A stretch of 33,167 nucleotides of DNA, taken from positions 1 to 33,167 of the forward strand of contig CAAFQK010000059.1 in NCBI GenBank assembly GCA_900765115.1. The letters run 5' to 3'. Position 1 is the stretch's first letter; each line of letters opens with the position of its first letter. The DNA is from an uncultured Collinsella sp. Lineage in GTDB: Bacteria > Actinomycetota > Coriobacteriia > Coriobacteriales > Coriobacteriaceae. The notes under the pieces are model-generated. The model had not been told where the DNA came from. It ran no database searches and worked only from the letters and a program-made list of their open reading frames with translations. Positions 21,860-30,130 of this stretch are shown in pieces. A program made the position numbers and the translations under genes.

Positions 21860-23206
21860 ATGATCGATCGCTATACCCGCCCGGAGATGGGACACATCTT
21901 CTCCCTCGAGAACAAGTACGCCATTTGGCAGGAGATCGAGGTCCTGGCCTGCGAGGCCCAGGCGGAGCTCGGCAAGATCGGCATTTCTAAAGACGAAGCC
22001 CAGTGGATCCGCGACCATGCCAACTTTGAGAAGGCAAAGGTCGACGAGATCGAGGAGGTCACGCGCCACGATGTCATCGCCTTCCTGACCAACATGAAGG
22101 AGTACATCGACGCTGATGTTCCCGAGGGCGACCCCAAGCCCAGCCGCTGGGTTCACTATGGCATGACCAGCTCCGATCTGGGCGACACGGCTCTGTGCTA
22201 CCAGCTCACCCAGGCCTGCGACCTGATCATCGAGGACGTCAAGAAGCTCGGCGAGATTTGCAAGCGTCGCGCCTTTGAGGAGCGCAACACGCTCTGTGCC
22301 GGCCGCACTCATGGCATCCACGCCGAGCCGATGACCTTCGGCATGAAGTTCGGCTCTTGGGCCTGGGAACTCAAGCGCGATCTGGATCGTCTTGAGGACG
22401 CCCGCAAGAATGTTGCCTTCGGTGCCATCTCGGGCGCTGTTGGCACGTACAGCTCCATCGAGCCGTTTGTCGAGGAGTATGTCTGCGAGCACCTGGGTCT
22501 GGTTCACGACCCGCTGTCCACGCAGGTTATCAGCCGCGACCATCACGCCTATCTCGCCGGCGTTCTCGCCACCACCGCGGCCACCTGCGAGCGCATCGCT
22601 ACCGAGGTTCGCAATCTGCAGAAGACCGATACGCTCGAGGCCGAGGAGCCGTTCCGTAAGGGCCAAAAGGGCAGCTCCGCCATGCCGCACAAGCGCAACC
22701 CCATCACCATGGAGAAGGTCTGCGGTCTGTCGCGCGTCGTGAAGTCCAACGCCCAGGTTGCCTTCGATAACGTCGCCCTGTGGCACGAGCGTGACATTTC
22801 GCACTCCTCTGCCGAGCGTGTCGCCCAGGCCGACAGCTTCATCGCCCTCGACCACATGTTCCAGTGCCTCATCCGCGTTATCGACGGCCTGCAGCTGTAC
22901 CCTGCCCGCATGATGGCCAACCTCAATAAGACCCGCGGCCTCATCTTCTCCTCCAAGGTGCTGCTGGCCCTCGTCGACACGGGCATCACCCGCGAGGACG
23001 CGTACGCCATTGTGCAGGAGAACGCCATGGCAACTTGGCACGAGGTGCAGGATTGTGTCTCCGGACCCACCTTTAAGGAGCGTCTCGAGGCCGACCCGCG
23101 CTGCACCGTCAGCCAGGAGAAGCTCGACGAGATCTTTGATCCGTGGGACTTCCTCACCCGTATCGACACGGTCTTTGATCGTCTGGAGCAGCTGAGCTTC
23201 GAGTAG
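21860..23206 (+). CDS. purB: Adenylosuccinate lyase
   Basis: A 448-residue member of the fumarase/aspartase superfamily with the signature GSSAMPHKRNP, plus HYGMTSSDLGDTA, GRTHGIHAEPMTFG and DISHSSAERV. It cleaves adenylosuccinate to AMP and SAICAR to AICAR in purine synthesis. The tetrameric active site includes the catalytic His of TSSD/GRTHG and the Ser of the signature loop, all present. The ATG at 21860 is preceded by AAGGAG. A TACAAT at 21810-21815 could be its -10, though no good -35 was seen. It is transcribed alone and ends in a terminator; purC lies 7 kb away. Confidence 0.97.
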   Translation: MIDRYTRPEMGHIFSLENKYAIWQEIEVLACEAQAELGKIGISKDEAQWIRDHANFEKAKVDEIEEVTRHDVIAFLTNMKEYIDADVPEGDPKPSRWVHYGMTSSDLGDTALCYQLTQACDLIIEDVKKLGEICKRRAFEERNTLCAGRTHGIHAEPMTFGMKFGSWAWELKRDLDRLEDARKNVAFGAISGAVGTYSSIEPFVEEYVCEHLGLVHDPLSTQVISRDHHAYLAGVLATTAATCERIATEVRNLQKTDTLEAEEPFRKGQKGSSAMPHKRNPITMEKVCGLSRVVKSNAQVAFDNVALWHERDISHSSAERVAQADSFIALDHMFQCLIRVIDGLQLYPARMMANLNKTRGLIFSSKVLLALVDTGITREDAYAIVQENAMATWHEVQDCVSGPTFKERLEADPRCTVSQEKLDEIFDPWDFLTRIDTVFDRLEQLSFE

Positions 23207-23248
23207 GCTGGCTTTATTCGACCGCTTGCGGATACATTTCAACCATTG

Positions 23249-23282
23249 GCGCCTTGCCCGTCTTGGGCGAGGCGCTTTTTTT
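23249..23282 (+). terminator. Rho-independent terminator after purB
   Basis: The stem GCGCCTTGCCC (23249-23259) / GGGCGAGGCGC (23265-23275), with one T-G wobble and a 5-base loop, is followed by seven T residues. Confidence 0.93.
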
Positions 23283-23284
23283 CG

Positions 23285-23312
23285 TTGCTGCCGCAGGCTC
23301 CGGTAATAGAAT
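23285..23312 (+). promoter_or_regulatory. Possible promoter of the solute-binding protein/GGDEF operon
   Basis: TTGCTG (23285-23290), a 16-base spacer and TAGAAT (23307-23312), 36 bases before the GTG start. The match is moderate. Confidence 0.35.
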
Positions 23313-23347
23313 GAAAATTCGGCTGCTGTTTTGATGAAAGGAGGCAC

Positions 23348-24184
23348 GTGCCCAGACGTATTAAACGAGGCGCTATCGTCTCGCTTGTGCTCATGCTCTT
23401 TGTTGCCGTCTGCGCGGGCGCCCTGACGTATACCGTTCGACGCAGTCCTTCCTCCTCGAATGAAGCCGATAAAGATCTCCCGGTGCTCAAGATTGGCGTT
23501 ACGGATAATGACCCCTATGTGTATGTCGATACCACAGGCGATTACGCCGGTATCGATATCGATATCGCCCGCGAGGCCTGCAAGCGTGCTGGAACCAAAC
23601 CGCAATTTGTTGACATATCTTGGAATGATCGCGATCGCCTGCTCAAAAACGGCGATATCGATTGTCTGTGGTGCGACTATTCGCCCAATTATCGCGAAGA
23701 CGATTATTACTGGACTGAGCCGTATCTGACCGTGACAGTCTCGGTCGCCGCCAAGAAAACGAGTGGTATCAAGGGTTTGACGTCTCTCGATGGAAGCAAG
23801 ACCATTGCGGTGATTGCGGGTTCAGTGAGTGAACGCCGATTGCTTGCCGGGGACCTGGGTATCTCGCCGGATGTGCACATCAAATCATATGGCTCTGCCG
23901 AACTCTGCAAAGCTGCCCTGGTCAAAGGTTATGTTGACTGTTGGATGGCGGACGTTCAATCGCTCGACCGGCTCGTCGCGCAGTATCCCGGTGTTTATCG
24001 CGTGTTTGCCGACAACGTTATGACAGTTGACCTGGGCGTTGCGTTTGAGAACAGCTATGAGGGGGAGTACGTCAAAAACCTCAATACCGTGCTGTTCGAC
24101 ATGGATCGGGACGGCACGATTGATCGTATTGTGAGCAATTACAAGGCAGGAGCGACGGCGGACGGGCAAAGGGCGGAATCATGA
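23348..24184 (+). CDS. Membrane-anchored or secreted family 3 solute-binding protein
   Basis: A 278-residue protein with a basic start and one hydrophobic segment (VSLVLMLFVAVCAGALTY, about 11-28) that could be a signal peptide or an anchor; no lipobox Cys is placed correctly. The rest has the two-lobed amino-acid-binding fold: LKIGVTDNDPYVYVDTTGDYAGIDIDIAREACKRAG, DCLWCDYSPN, WTEPYL, GSKTIAVIAGS and a C-terminal FDMDRDGTIDRIVSNY. The usual ligand Arg after the YL strand is not obvious, so the ligand cannot be guessed. GTG at 23348 follows AAAGGAGG. No permease or ATPase gene is adjacent. Instead a diguanylate cyclase overlaps its stop (ATGA), which suggests a sensing rather than transport role. 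Confidence 0.85.
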   Translation: MPRRIKRGAIVSLVLMLFVAVCAGALTYTVRRSPSSSNEADKDLPVLKIGVTDNDPYVYVDTTGDYAGIDIDIAREACKRAGTKPQFVDISWNDRDRLLKNGDIDCLWCDYSPNYREDDYYWTEPYLTVTVSVAAKKTSGIKGLTSLDGSKTIAVIAGSVSERRLLAGDLGISPDVHIKSYGSAELCKAALVKGYVDCWMADVQSLDRLVAQYPGVYRVFADNVMTVDLGVAFENSYEGEYVKNLNTVLFDMDRDGTIDRIVSNYKAGATADGQRAES

Positions 24185-25980
24185 CAAATGACAAGTGCCG
24201 CTTGCGTCGAAAGGGTTTGGTCGCCGCGGCTATCGGCGTTGTGGCCAGCGTTGTCCTATTGAGTTTGCTCTACATGGTCGGTACGCATCGCTGTCTCGAT
24301 AAAACGCTTGGGTTTGGCCAGGAAACCATGGTGTTTCTAAAAAACGCCTGCAAAAAATATGACCGATATGAACAGGGAAGAAAAACCGAGGCGACGCACA
24401 ATTTGGATGCTGCGCTCGAGTCGTTTGCGGCGTTCTTGCCGCCTGATCGCGTTGAAGTCAACGACGATCTGGTCGAGGAATATGTCCATACCGAGTGTCT
24501 TTCGGGAATGTTGGTCATGGACGCCGACGGCCATATGGCCGCTCATTACGATACTGACGGTCGCGATCCACTGATGCTGTGGCGAGAGGAGCTGGCCTGT
24601 TCGCCGGTCGCATCGATGTATCGAGGCTCCAAAGTGTCCTACTCGACCGTCGTAGAGCGTCGCGGCGTCGACTTTGCCGTGAGTGCCATCCCGTACGGTG
24701 ATGGGGTGGCGTTGGGGTATCAATCGCTTGCGGCTGAGCCCTCCGATGACTATTCATACGTTATCGCTGACGTGCTCGTGAACAACACGTTCCATCAGGG
24801 TCCAACGGTGCTCGTGATGCGCGATGCGCAAATCGTATCCTCAAACGATTCGACCGTCGATATAGCCCTTGCCCGACTTCTTGCCGATAGCGGAACTGAC
24901 TGGAAAGACGAAGGCCTAACGCGCGTCGAATATCAGGGAACTACCTGGTATGCCGTGCGTGCGGCGTATAAGGACTACCGCCTGTTTGCGCTCTACCCCA
25001 AATCTGAGGTCATGTCTGGCAGGATTGCATTTGTCGCTGCCGGCGTGCTGGCGTGCCTGGCGTTTTGGGTCGTAGTGCTGTTGGTGCGCACTATTGCCGA
25101 CCGTCGCAACTTGGCCGAAAAGGACAAGCAGCTCGGCATCATCAATGCCATCAGTTCTGCGTATGAGTCGACCTTCCTGTTGCATCTCGATACGCTCGAG
25201 ATCGAGGGAATTAACATGTCGCCGTCGATGGCGAAAATATTTGCTGAGCATACCGAGGCATATGACTTTTTGGACACGGTTTGTCGAGACGTTGTGAGTC
25301 CCGAAAGCCGCGAAGTGGTCATGGAACTTATAGATACAAGTACGCTTCGGGACCGTATGGAGGGCGTGCCGCACTTGGATGCCGAGGTGCGAGATTGCCG
25401 AGGTGCTTGGTATTCGCTGCAGGTTGTTCCGCAGCGTCGCGATGAGCGGGGCCGACTGGAATCGGTCGTCGTGGCGACGCATAACATCTCGATGGCAAAG
25501 CGCGCCGAAGAGCTTTCTTTTCAGGACAAACTGACGGGGCTTCGCAATAGAAATTACCTTGAGTCCCTTGGCGACGACTCGGTGAACAAATCCCTGCCCG
25601 TGAGTGTGATCATGATGGACTGCAACCACCTCAAGCGCACCAACGATCTTTACGGTCACGAAATGGGCGATGAGTTGCTGCGGCGTACGGCGTCTGTATT
25701 GAGGCGGGTGGCGGGCGAGAAGTTTGTGCCCATGCGCGTTGGTGGAGATGAGTTTTTGTTGATATGCCCCTACACTGATCGCGAGTCCGCGCGTCAATTG
25801 GTGCAAGATCTTCGCCGCGGTCTTGCTGCGGCGAGTGATGATGCGCTGGCCGTCAGCGCGTCATTTGGCATCGCGACGGTAGAGACACCCGGCTGTACGC
25901 TAGCCGAGATATACCGCGTTGCCGACCATAACATGTATCAAGAGAAGCGTGAAGTTCACGCTCAGGACGCGAATCGTTAG
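24181..25980 (+). CDS. Membrane diguanylate cyclase (GGDEF domain) with extracellular sensor and PAS-like region
   Basis: A 599-residue protein: membrane segment at about 11-33, an outside region of about 245 residues, a second membrane segment at about 281-303, a PAS-like stretch (about 320-440; AWYSLQVVPQRRDERGR) and a C-terminal GGDEF domain. The latter has DKLTGLRNRNYLE, MMDCNHLKRTNDLYGHEMGDELL and an intact RVGGDEF (G521-F525). It should make cyclic di-GMP from two GTP. The RxxD inhibitory site expected just upstream of GGDEF is absent (KFVPMRV). Its ATG overlaps the stop of the solute-binding protein gene, so the two are coupled and the outside region may read the binding protein. No EAL domain is present. 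Confidence 0.92.
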   Translation: MTNDKCRLRRKGLVAAAIGVVASVVLLSLLYMVGTHRCLDKTLGFGQETMVFLKNACKKYDRYEQGRKTEATHNLDAALESFAAFLPPDRVEVNDDLVEEYVHTECLSGMLVMDADGHMAAHYDTDGRDPLMLWREELACSPVASMYRGSKVSYSTVVERRGVDFAVSAIPYGDGVALGYQSLAAEPSDDYSYVIADVLVNNTFHQGPTVLVMRDAQIVSSNDSTVDIALARLLADSGTDWKDEGLTRVEYQGTTWYAVRAAYKDYRLFALYPKSEVMSGRIAFVAAGVLACLAFWVVVLLVRTIADRRNLAEKDKQLGIINAISSAYESTFLLHLDTLEIEGINMSPSMAKIFAEHTEAYDFLDTVCRDVVSPESREVVMELIDTSTLRDRMEGVPHLDAEVRDCRGAWYSLQVVPQRRDERGRLESVVVATHNISMAKRAEELSFQDKLTGLRNRNYLESLGDDSVNKSLPVSVIMMDCNHLKRTNDLYGHEMGDELLRRTASVLRRVAGEKFVPMRVGGDEFLLICPYTDRESARQLVQDLRRGLAAASDDALAVSASFGIATVETPGCTLAEIYRVADHNMYQEKREVHAQDANR

Positions 25981-26093
25981 TATTGCAGTCACCGGTTTGT
26001 GCATCGTAGGATGTTGAATCGGTGCCCGCGATACTATATCGGCCCGGGCGGGGATAATAGACATCTGAAATTTCTCTATGAGAGGGGATCTCA

Positions 26094-26357
26094 ATGATTA
26101 GCTTTGACTACAAGCCTCAGGGCGTGTGCTCTCGCAATATCCATCTCAATCTTTCCGACGACGGCAGCAAGGTACTGGGCGTCGAGTTTACCGGCGGCTG
26201 CGATGGCAACCTCAAGGCCATCTCCAAACTGGTCGAGGGCGCTCCTGCCGACCGTGTGATCGAGGTTCTTGCCGGCAATACCTGCGGCATGAAGAAGACC
26301 TCTTGCGCCGATCAGCTTACGCGCGCTATCGAGGCCGCCCGCGCCGAGATCGCCTAA
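26094..26357 (+). CDS. TSCPD-domain protein (TIGR03905-like)
   Basis: An 87-residue protein with four cysteines, C12 (GVCSRNI), C36 (TGGCDGN), C64 (NTCGMKKTSC) and C71. It has the TSCPD-like motif TSCADQL, in which the usual Pro is Ala, and the core VEFTGGCDGNLKAISKLVEG. Related domains occur at the C terminus of some class II ribonucleotide reductases; stand-alone members are uncharacterised and probably bind a metal through the Cys. ATG at 26094 is preceded by GAGAGGGGA. The stop overlaps the next ATG by 1 base (TAATG), so the two genes are translationally coupled. Confidence 0.85.
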   Translation: MISFDYKPQGVCSRNIHLNLSDDGSKVLGVEFTGGCDGNLKAISKLVEGAPADRVIEVLAGNTCGMKKTSCADQLTRAIEAARAEIA

Positions 26358-27568
26358 TGGGTATCGCCGACCACATCAAGAACGGAATATCGCGCCGCGG
26401 CTTTGTGCTCGGTGGAGCTGCCGCGGGCGCTGCCACGGTGCTTGCCGGATGTTCGAAAAAAACAGGCACCAGTGATGATGCCGCTGGCGAGCCGCAGGTT
26501 ATCAAGGACGATTCCAAGATCATCTCGATTACGGATGAGTACGAGGCAGTCGACATCGATCTTGAGCCGGTGGCATCGTGGACGCTGCCGCTGGGCACAT
26601 TGCTGTACTACTGCGAGGGTGACTATGCTGCGGCAATGATGGCGCCCGCATCGGCACTGCACGCCAACACACTCGGTGTGCTCAACCTGGGCGATGGCTC
26701 ACTTACCACATTAATTGAGGATCCTATCGAGGGCACGGGATATGCTTTTTACGATGTCCGTGCCGGCGATGGCGTGTTTGCGTGGGTTGAGATGAACTTT
26801 GCCAATTCATCGTGGAAGCTCTACGCTCAAAATCTGTCGGGCGCTTCGCTTGTCGGTGATGTGGTTGAGCTCGACCGGGGCGGCAAGGACTACGATCCGC
26901 CGTTGTTCACGGCGTTCGGGTCATCGGTCGTCTGGTATAAGATGCCTTCGGCGAGTGGCAATAAAACGAGCAACGATTCGTTCTGCTATCGCCGCTCAGT
27001 CGATGAGTCCAAGGCCGAGGTAATTTGGAAATCGACGGGCCGCTTTGCATCGGCCCCGCGCGCGAGCGACGGCATTTTGACCATCTCGCCGCGTGTCCGC
27101 AACGACGAGGGCGTCTACTACGGCATAACGGCAATCGATCTGACCGACGGCAACAACACCAAGCGTGCCCAGCTGGTCCTTCCCTCGTCAGTCTCGCCTT
27201 TCGAGGCCGTATATATGGGCGATACCTTCGTGTTTTCTATCGAGGCGACCTATAGCGGTGTGGGCAGCCTGGGCAACATGGGCACGTATATCGGTAATGA
27301 GGGAGGGCCGTACCTCTTTCTGTCACGCGAACCGCTCGCATGTGCGGCTGGCAAGAAGAATAAATACCTTGTTAAGGTCCAGGCATCGCATTTCCTAATC
27401 GATACCTCTGCCAAAACCTACGGCTCGCTGTTGTCGCCCGATCGTGCTTTGGAATATGGCGATTATCCTGCTACGGCGGGAAAATCGGACTCATTCCTTA
27501 CCTATGCGACGGTGCGAAACAGCCAGGGTATACCCGAGACGGTTACCGCACGTCTATTCTCTCTTTGA
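26357..27568 (+). CDS. Tat-exported lipoprotein, beta-propeller-like
   Basis: A 403-residue protein with a twin-arginine signal (SRRGFVLGGAAAGAATVLAGC): RR followed by a mild hydrophobic stretch and the lipobox LAGC. It should therefore be folded in the cytoplasm, exported by Tat and lipid-anchored outside. The mature part begins Ser/Thr-rich and then shows repeated beta-strand units with aromatic/acidic turns (LLYYCEGDYAAAMM, GYAFYDVRAGDGVFAWVEMN, SSVVWYKMPSAS, GRFASAPRASDGILTI), like a TolB- or WD40-type propeller. No catalytic motif was recognised. The in-frame sequence upstream of 26357 lies within the TSCPD gene, so the ATG at 26357 is chosen because the signal peptide starts there. Confidence 0.82.
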   Translation: MGIADHIKNGISRRGFVLGGAAAGAATVLAGCSKKTGTSDDAAGEPQVIKDDSKIISITDEYEAVDIDLEPVASWTLPLGTLLYYCEGDYAAAMMAPASALHANTLGVLNLGDGSLTTLIEDPIEGTGYAFYDVRAGDGVFAWVEMNFANSSWKLYAQNLSGASLVGDVVELDRGGKDYDPPLFTAFGSSVVWYKMPSASGNKTSNDSFCYRRSVDESKAEVIWKSTGRFASAPRASDGILTISPRVRNDEGVYYGITAIDLTDGNNTKRAQLVLPSSVSPFEAVYMGDTFVFSIEATYSGVGSLGNMGTYIGNEGGPYLFLSREPLACAAGKKNKYLVKVQASHFLIDTSAKTYGSLLSPDRALEYGDYPATAGKSDSFLTYATVRNSQGIPETVTARLFSL

Positions 27569-27627
27569 TCTTAGAGGGGTTAAAAAGGCGTCAACAGGGG
27601 AATAAGCGCGTTGTAATTGTGAGTACC

Positions 27628-27666
27628 GCCCGCCGAGCTGCCGTGCCATAGCGGCGCTCGGTGGGC
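27628..27666 (+). promoter_or_regulatory. Strong hairpin upstream of the two-component operon
   Basis: GCCC.CCGAGC (27628-27638) pairs with GCTCGG.GGGC (27656-27666), with an inner GCCG/CGGC extension and a 7-base loop. No T run follows, so it is not a standard terminator. It may end the lipoprotein transcript with Rho or sit in the response-regulator leader. Confidence 0.45.
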
Positions 27667-27721
27667 TCAGGTGCGTTAAAATGGGCTTGTTCTTAGCTAA
27701 TTGAGACAGGGGGGCCGTGTT

Positions 27722-28444
27722 ATGGCTTCAGATGCAAAAAAGATTCTGTTGGTCGAGGATGAGAAGGCAATCCGTGACGCTGTCGCTGCCTATCTCGAGC
27801 GCGAGGGCTACTGGGTTGTGGGCGTCGGTGACGGTCAGTCCGCGATCGAGGAGTTCGAGAAGCATCAGTTCGACCTGGTTGTGCTCGACCTTATGCTCCC
27901 CAAGATTCCCGGCGAGCGCGTTTGCCGCACCATTCGCGATACCTCGGATGTCCCCATTATCATGCTGACGGCAAAGGGCGAGATCGAGGACCGTATTATC
28001 GGTCTCGAGCTCGGTGCCGACGACTATCTGATTAAGCCGTTCTCGCCGCGCGAGCTCGTCGCCCGCGTTCGCGCTCTGTTCCGCCGTGCTCATCAGGCCG
28101 ACGAGCCCGCCGTCGAGGTACTCGACTTCGGCGATCTGGTCATCGATATCTCGGGCCACAAGATCTTGGTCGAGGGCAAGGAAGTCGATCTGACGGCTTC
28201 CGAGTTTAAGCTGCTCACCACGCTTGCCCGCCATCCCGGCCGTGTGTATAACCGCATGGAGCTGGTCGAGAAAGTGCTCGGGTATGACTTTGAGGGCTAT
28301 GAGCGCACCATCGATAGCCACGTGAAGAATCTTCGCGCCAAGCTGGGCGATGATCCCAAGAAGCCCAAGTGGCTCTACACCGTCCATGGTGTCGGCTATC
28401 GCTTCGAGGCTCCGGCCAAGACCGATAAGTCGGACGAGAAATAG
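27722..28444 (+). CDS. OmpR-family response regulator
   Basis: A 240-residue protein. The receiver domain shows ILLVEDEKAI (acidic pair E12/D13), phosphoacceptor D56 in VVLDLMLP, the conserved Thr in MLTAKG and the Lys of IKPFSPREL. The C-terminal winged helix has the OmpR features LTASEFKLLTTLARHPGRVYNR, RTIDSHVKNLRAKLG and VHGVGYRF. The ATG at 27722 is chosen rather than the in-frame TTG at 27701 because the G-rich ribosome site lies between them. The kinase gene follows after 11 bases. The targets are unknown; nothing in the window suggests a specific regulon. Confidence 0.95.
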   Translation: MASDAKKILLVEDEKAIRDAVAAYLEREGYWVVGVGDGQSAIEEFEKHQFDLVVLDLMLPKIPGERVCRTIRDTSDVPIIMLTAKGEIEDRIIGLELGADDYLIKPFSPRELVARVRALFRRAHQADEPAVEVLDFGDLVIDISGHKILVEGKEVDLTASEFKLLTTLARHPGRVYNRMELVEKVLGYDFEGYERTIDSHVKNLRAKLGDDPKKPKWLYTVHGVGYRFEAPAKTDKSDEK

Positions 28445-28455
28445 GGAAATCACAT

Positions 28456-30021
28456 ATGACACCTGCGCGCTTTGAAATCGGACAAAAGCACAAGCAGGAG
28501 AGCGAGGCGGGTTCCAAGGCTAGTTGGAACACGCCTCGTTCCGATTCACGGCCAACGATGAGCTATCCCTCGCGCATGGCACTTGCTTTTGCTCTGACAT
28601 CGCTCATGACGGTATTGGTGCTGGTGGGCGTTGTCTCTGTTGTGTGGGGCACGGTCTTTTCGGATTACACACGCTCCAATATCGTCGAAATCGCAAATTC
28701 CGCTGCCGAGAAGTTGGCGACCTCATATGAGGAAAACGGCTCTTGGACCGCGGGAGAACTGCGCACGGTCGCAACGTCGAGTTTGGTTTCCGACGATCTG
28801 GGCATGCAGGTCGTCAATAAAAAGGGTGTGATCGTTTATGACGATTCCTGGCCCTCGGCAAGCGCCACCGCCGATGTACGCGAAAACCAGGCTACGACCG
28901 ACGACACGAGCGGCAAGAGGGCATCGCATAGCCCGGTCTCGTCTGCTCCAACCGACTCCGATAGCGTTGCTAACGTCGAGATTGTAACGTCTTCCGGCGA
29001 GCATGTCGGACAGGTAAAGCTGTGGGCCATCGGCTCCGACGCTCTGCTCACCAAGGCGGACTCTGCGTTTAGGGAGAAGACCTTTAACGCCATGGCCCTC
29101 GCCGCGGTTGTTGCAATCTGCATTTCGGTCGTTATCGGATCGCTCGTGTCGCGCATGCTCACCAAACCGATTCATCGCATCACCAGTACCGCAAAGCAAA
29201 TCCGTGACGGCGACCTGTCGGCTCGCACGGGGCTGCGCGGTGATGACGAGATCGATCAGCTGGGTGAGACCTTCGATGAGATGGCCACCTCGCTCGAGAA
29301 GGATATGAAACACGAGAAGCGCCTGACCTCAGACGTTGCACACGAGCTTCGCACGCCGCTTATGGCCATGCTCGCAACGGTCGAGGCCATGCAGGATGGC
29401 GTGTATCCCACCGACGATGAGCATTTGGAGACCGTTGCTTCCGAGACGCGTCGCCTGGCTCGTCTGGTGCAGCAGATGCTCGACCTATCGCGTATGGAAA
29501 ACAGCACGGCTCCGCTCAATCTAGAACCGGTGGACATGGTTCCGTTCGTGCGATCGATTGTGAACGGCCAGGAGCGTCTGTTTGCCGACCGTGACCTTCG
29601 TCTTCGCTTTGCAGATGAAACCCAAGGGCACGACGATGTCGTCGAGGCCGATCCCGACATGATCACGCAATGTGTTATCAACCTCATGAGCAACGCCATG
29701 CGCTACACCCCCGAGGGCGGTTGGGTCGTGGTGTCGGTGCTCAGTGACCGCAGGCACGTCAGCATTGCCGTTTCTGATACCGGCATCGGTATTGCCAAGG
29801 ACGATCTGTCGCGCATTTTCGGGCGGTTTTGGCGCGCCGATGCCAGCCGCGCCCGCGAAGCTGGCGGCCTGGGCGTCGGCCTCGCCGTGACCAAGCAGAT
29901 CGTCGAGCGTCACCATGGCTACATATCCGTGGAGTCGGAGCTTGGAAAGGGTACGACTTTTACAATTCATCTGCCCCGCGAGCACACGGCGGACGCGGCA
30001 TCTACTACAATGGAGCACTAG
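28456..30021 (+). CDS. Sensor histidine kinase, cognate of the upstream regulator
   Basis: A 521-residue protein. A hydrophilic cytoplasmic leader of about 38 residues precedes membrane segment 1 (about 41-66). An outside sensor region of about 145 residues follows, including a Ser/Asp-rich patch, then segment 2 (about 213-236) and a HAMP linker (LTKPIHRITSTAKQIRDGDLSAR). The dimerisation domain has phosphoacceptor H296 in DVAHELRTPL. The ATPase domain has INLMSNAMRYTPEGG, VSDTGIGIAKDDL, FGRFWRAD and GGLGVGLAV. All key boxes are intact. It lies 11 bases after the response regulator, so they form one operon. The sensed signal is unknown. Confidence 0.95.
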   Translation: MTPARFEIGQKHKQESEAGSKASWNTPRSDSRPTMSYPSRMALAFALTSLMTVLVLVGVVSVVWGTVFSDYTRSNIVEIANSAAEKLATSYEENGSWTAGELRTVATSSLVSDDLGMQVVNKKGVIVYDDSWPSASATADVRENQATTDDTSGKRASHSPVSSAPTDSDSVANVEIVTSSGEHVGQVKLWAIGSDALLTKADSAFREKTFNAMALAAVVAICISVVIGSLVSRMLTKPIHRITSTAKQIRDGDLSARTGLRGDDEIDQLGETFDEMATSLEKDMKHEKRLTSDVAHELRTPLMAMLATVEAMQDGVYPTDDEHLETVASETRRLARLVQQMLDLSRMENSTAPLNLEPVDMVPFVRSIVNGQERLFADRDLRLRFADETQGHDDVVEADPDMITQCVINLMSNAMRYTPEGGWVVVSVLSDRRHVSIAVSDTGIGIAKDDLSRIFGRFWRADASRAREAGGLGVGLAVTKQIVERHHGYISVESELGKGTTFTIHLPREHTADAASTTMEH

Positions 30022-30079
30022 CTTTTCGCTATTCGGTGAAGGAGGGGCCGCGTCCCTGCCGCTCCGAGTTTGCGAAAAC

Positions 30080-30101
30080 ATGCGGGAAAGAACCCGCATT
30101 T
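30080..30101 (+). terminator. Weak hairpin between the kinase and purC
   Basis: The 7-bp stem ATGCGGG/CCCGCAT (30080-30086 with 30093-30099), with a 6-base loop, is followed by TTCTGT. It could be an inefficient terminator or attenuator. Confidence 0.4.
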
Positions 30102-30130
30102 CTGTCGTATTTAGGTAAGGAGTGACTCAC

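Noticed and set aside
21788..23605. A 605-codon open frame on the minus strand across purB
   Set aside because: purB on the plus strand is complete with all signature motifs. The opposite frame crosses the purB terminator and the next gene and has no recognisable domain.
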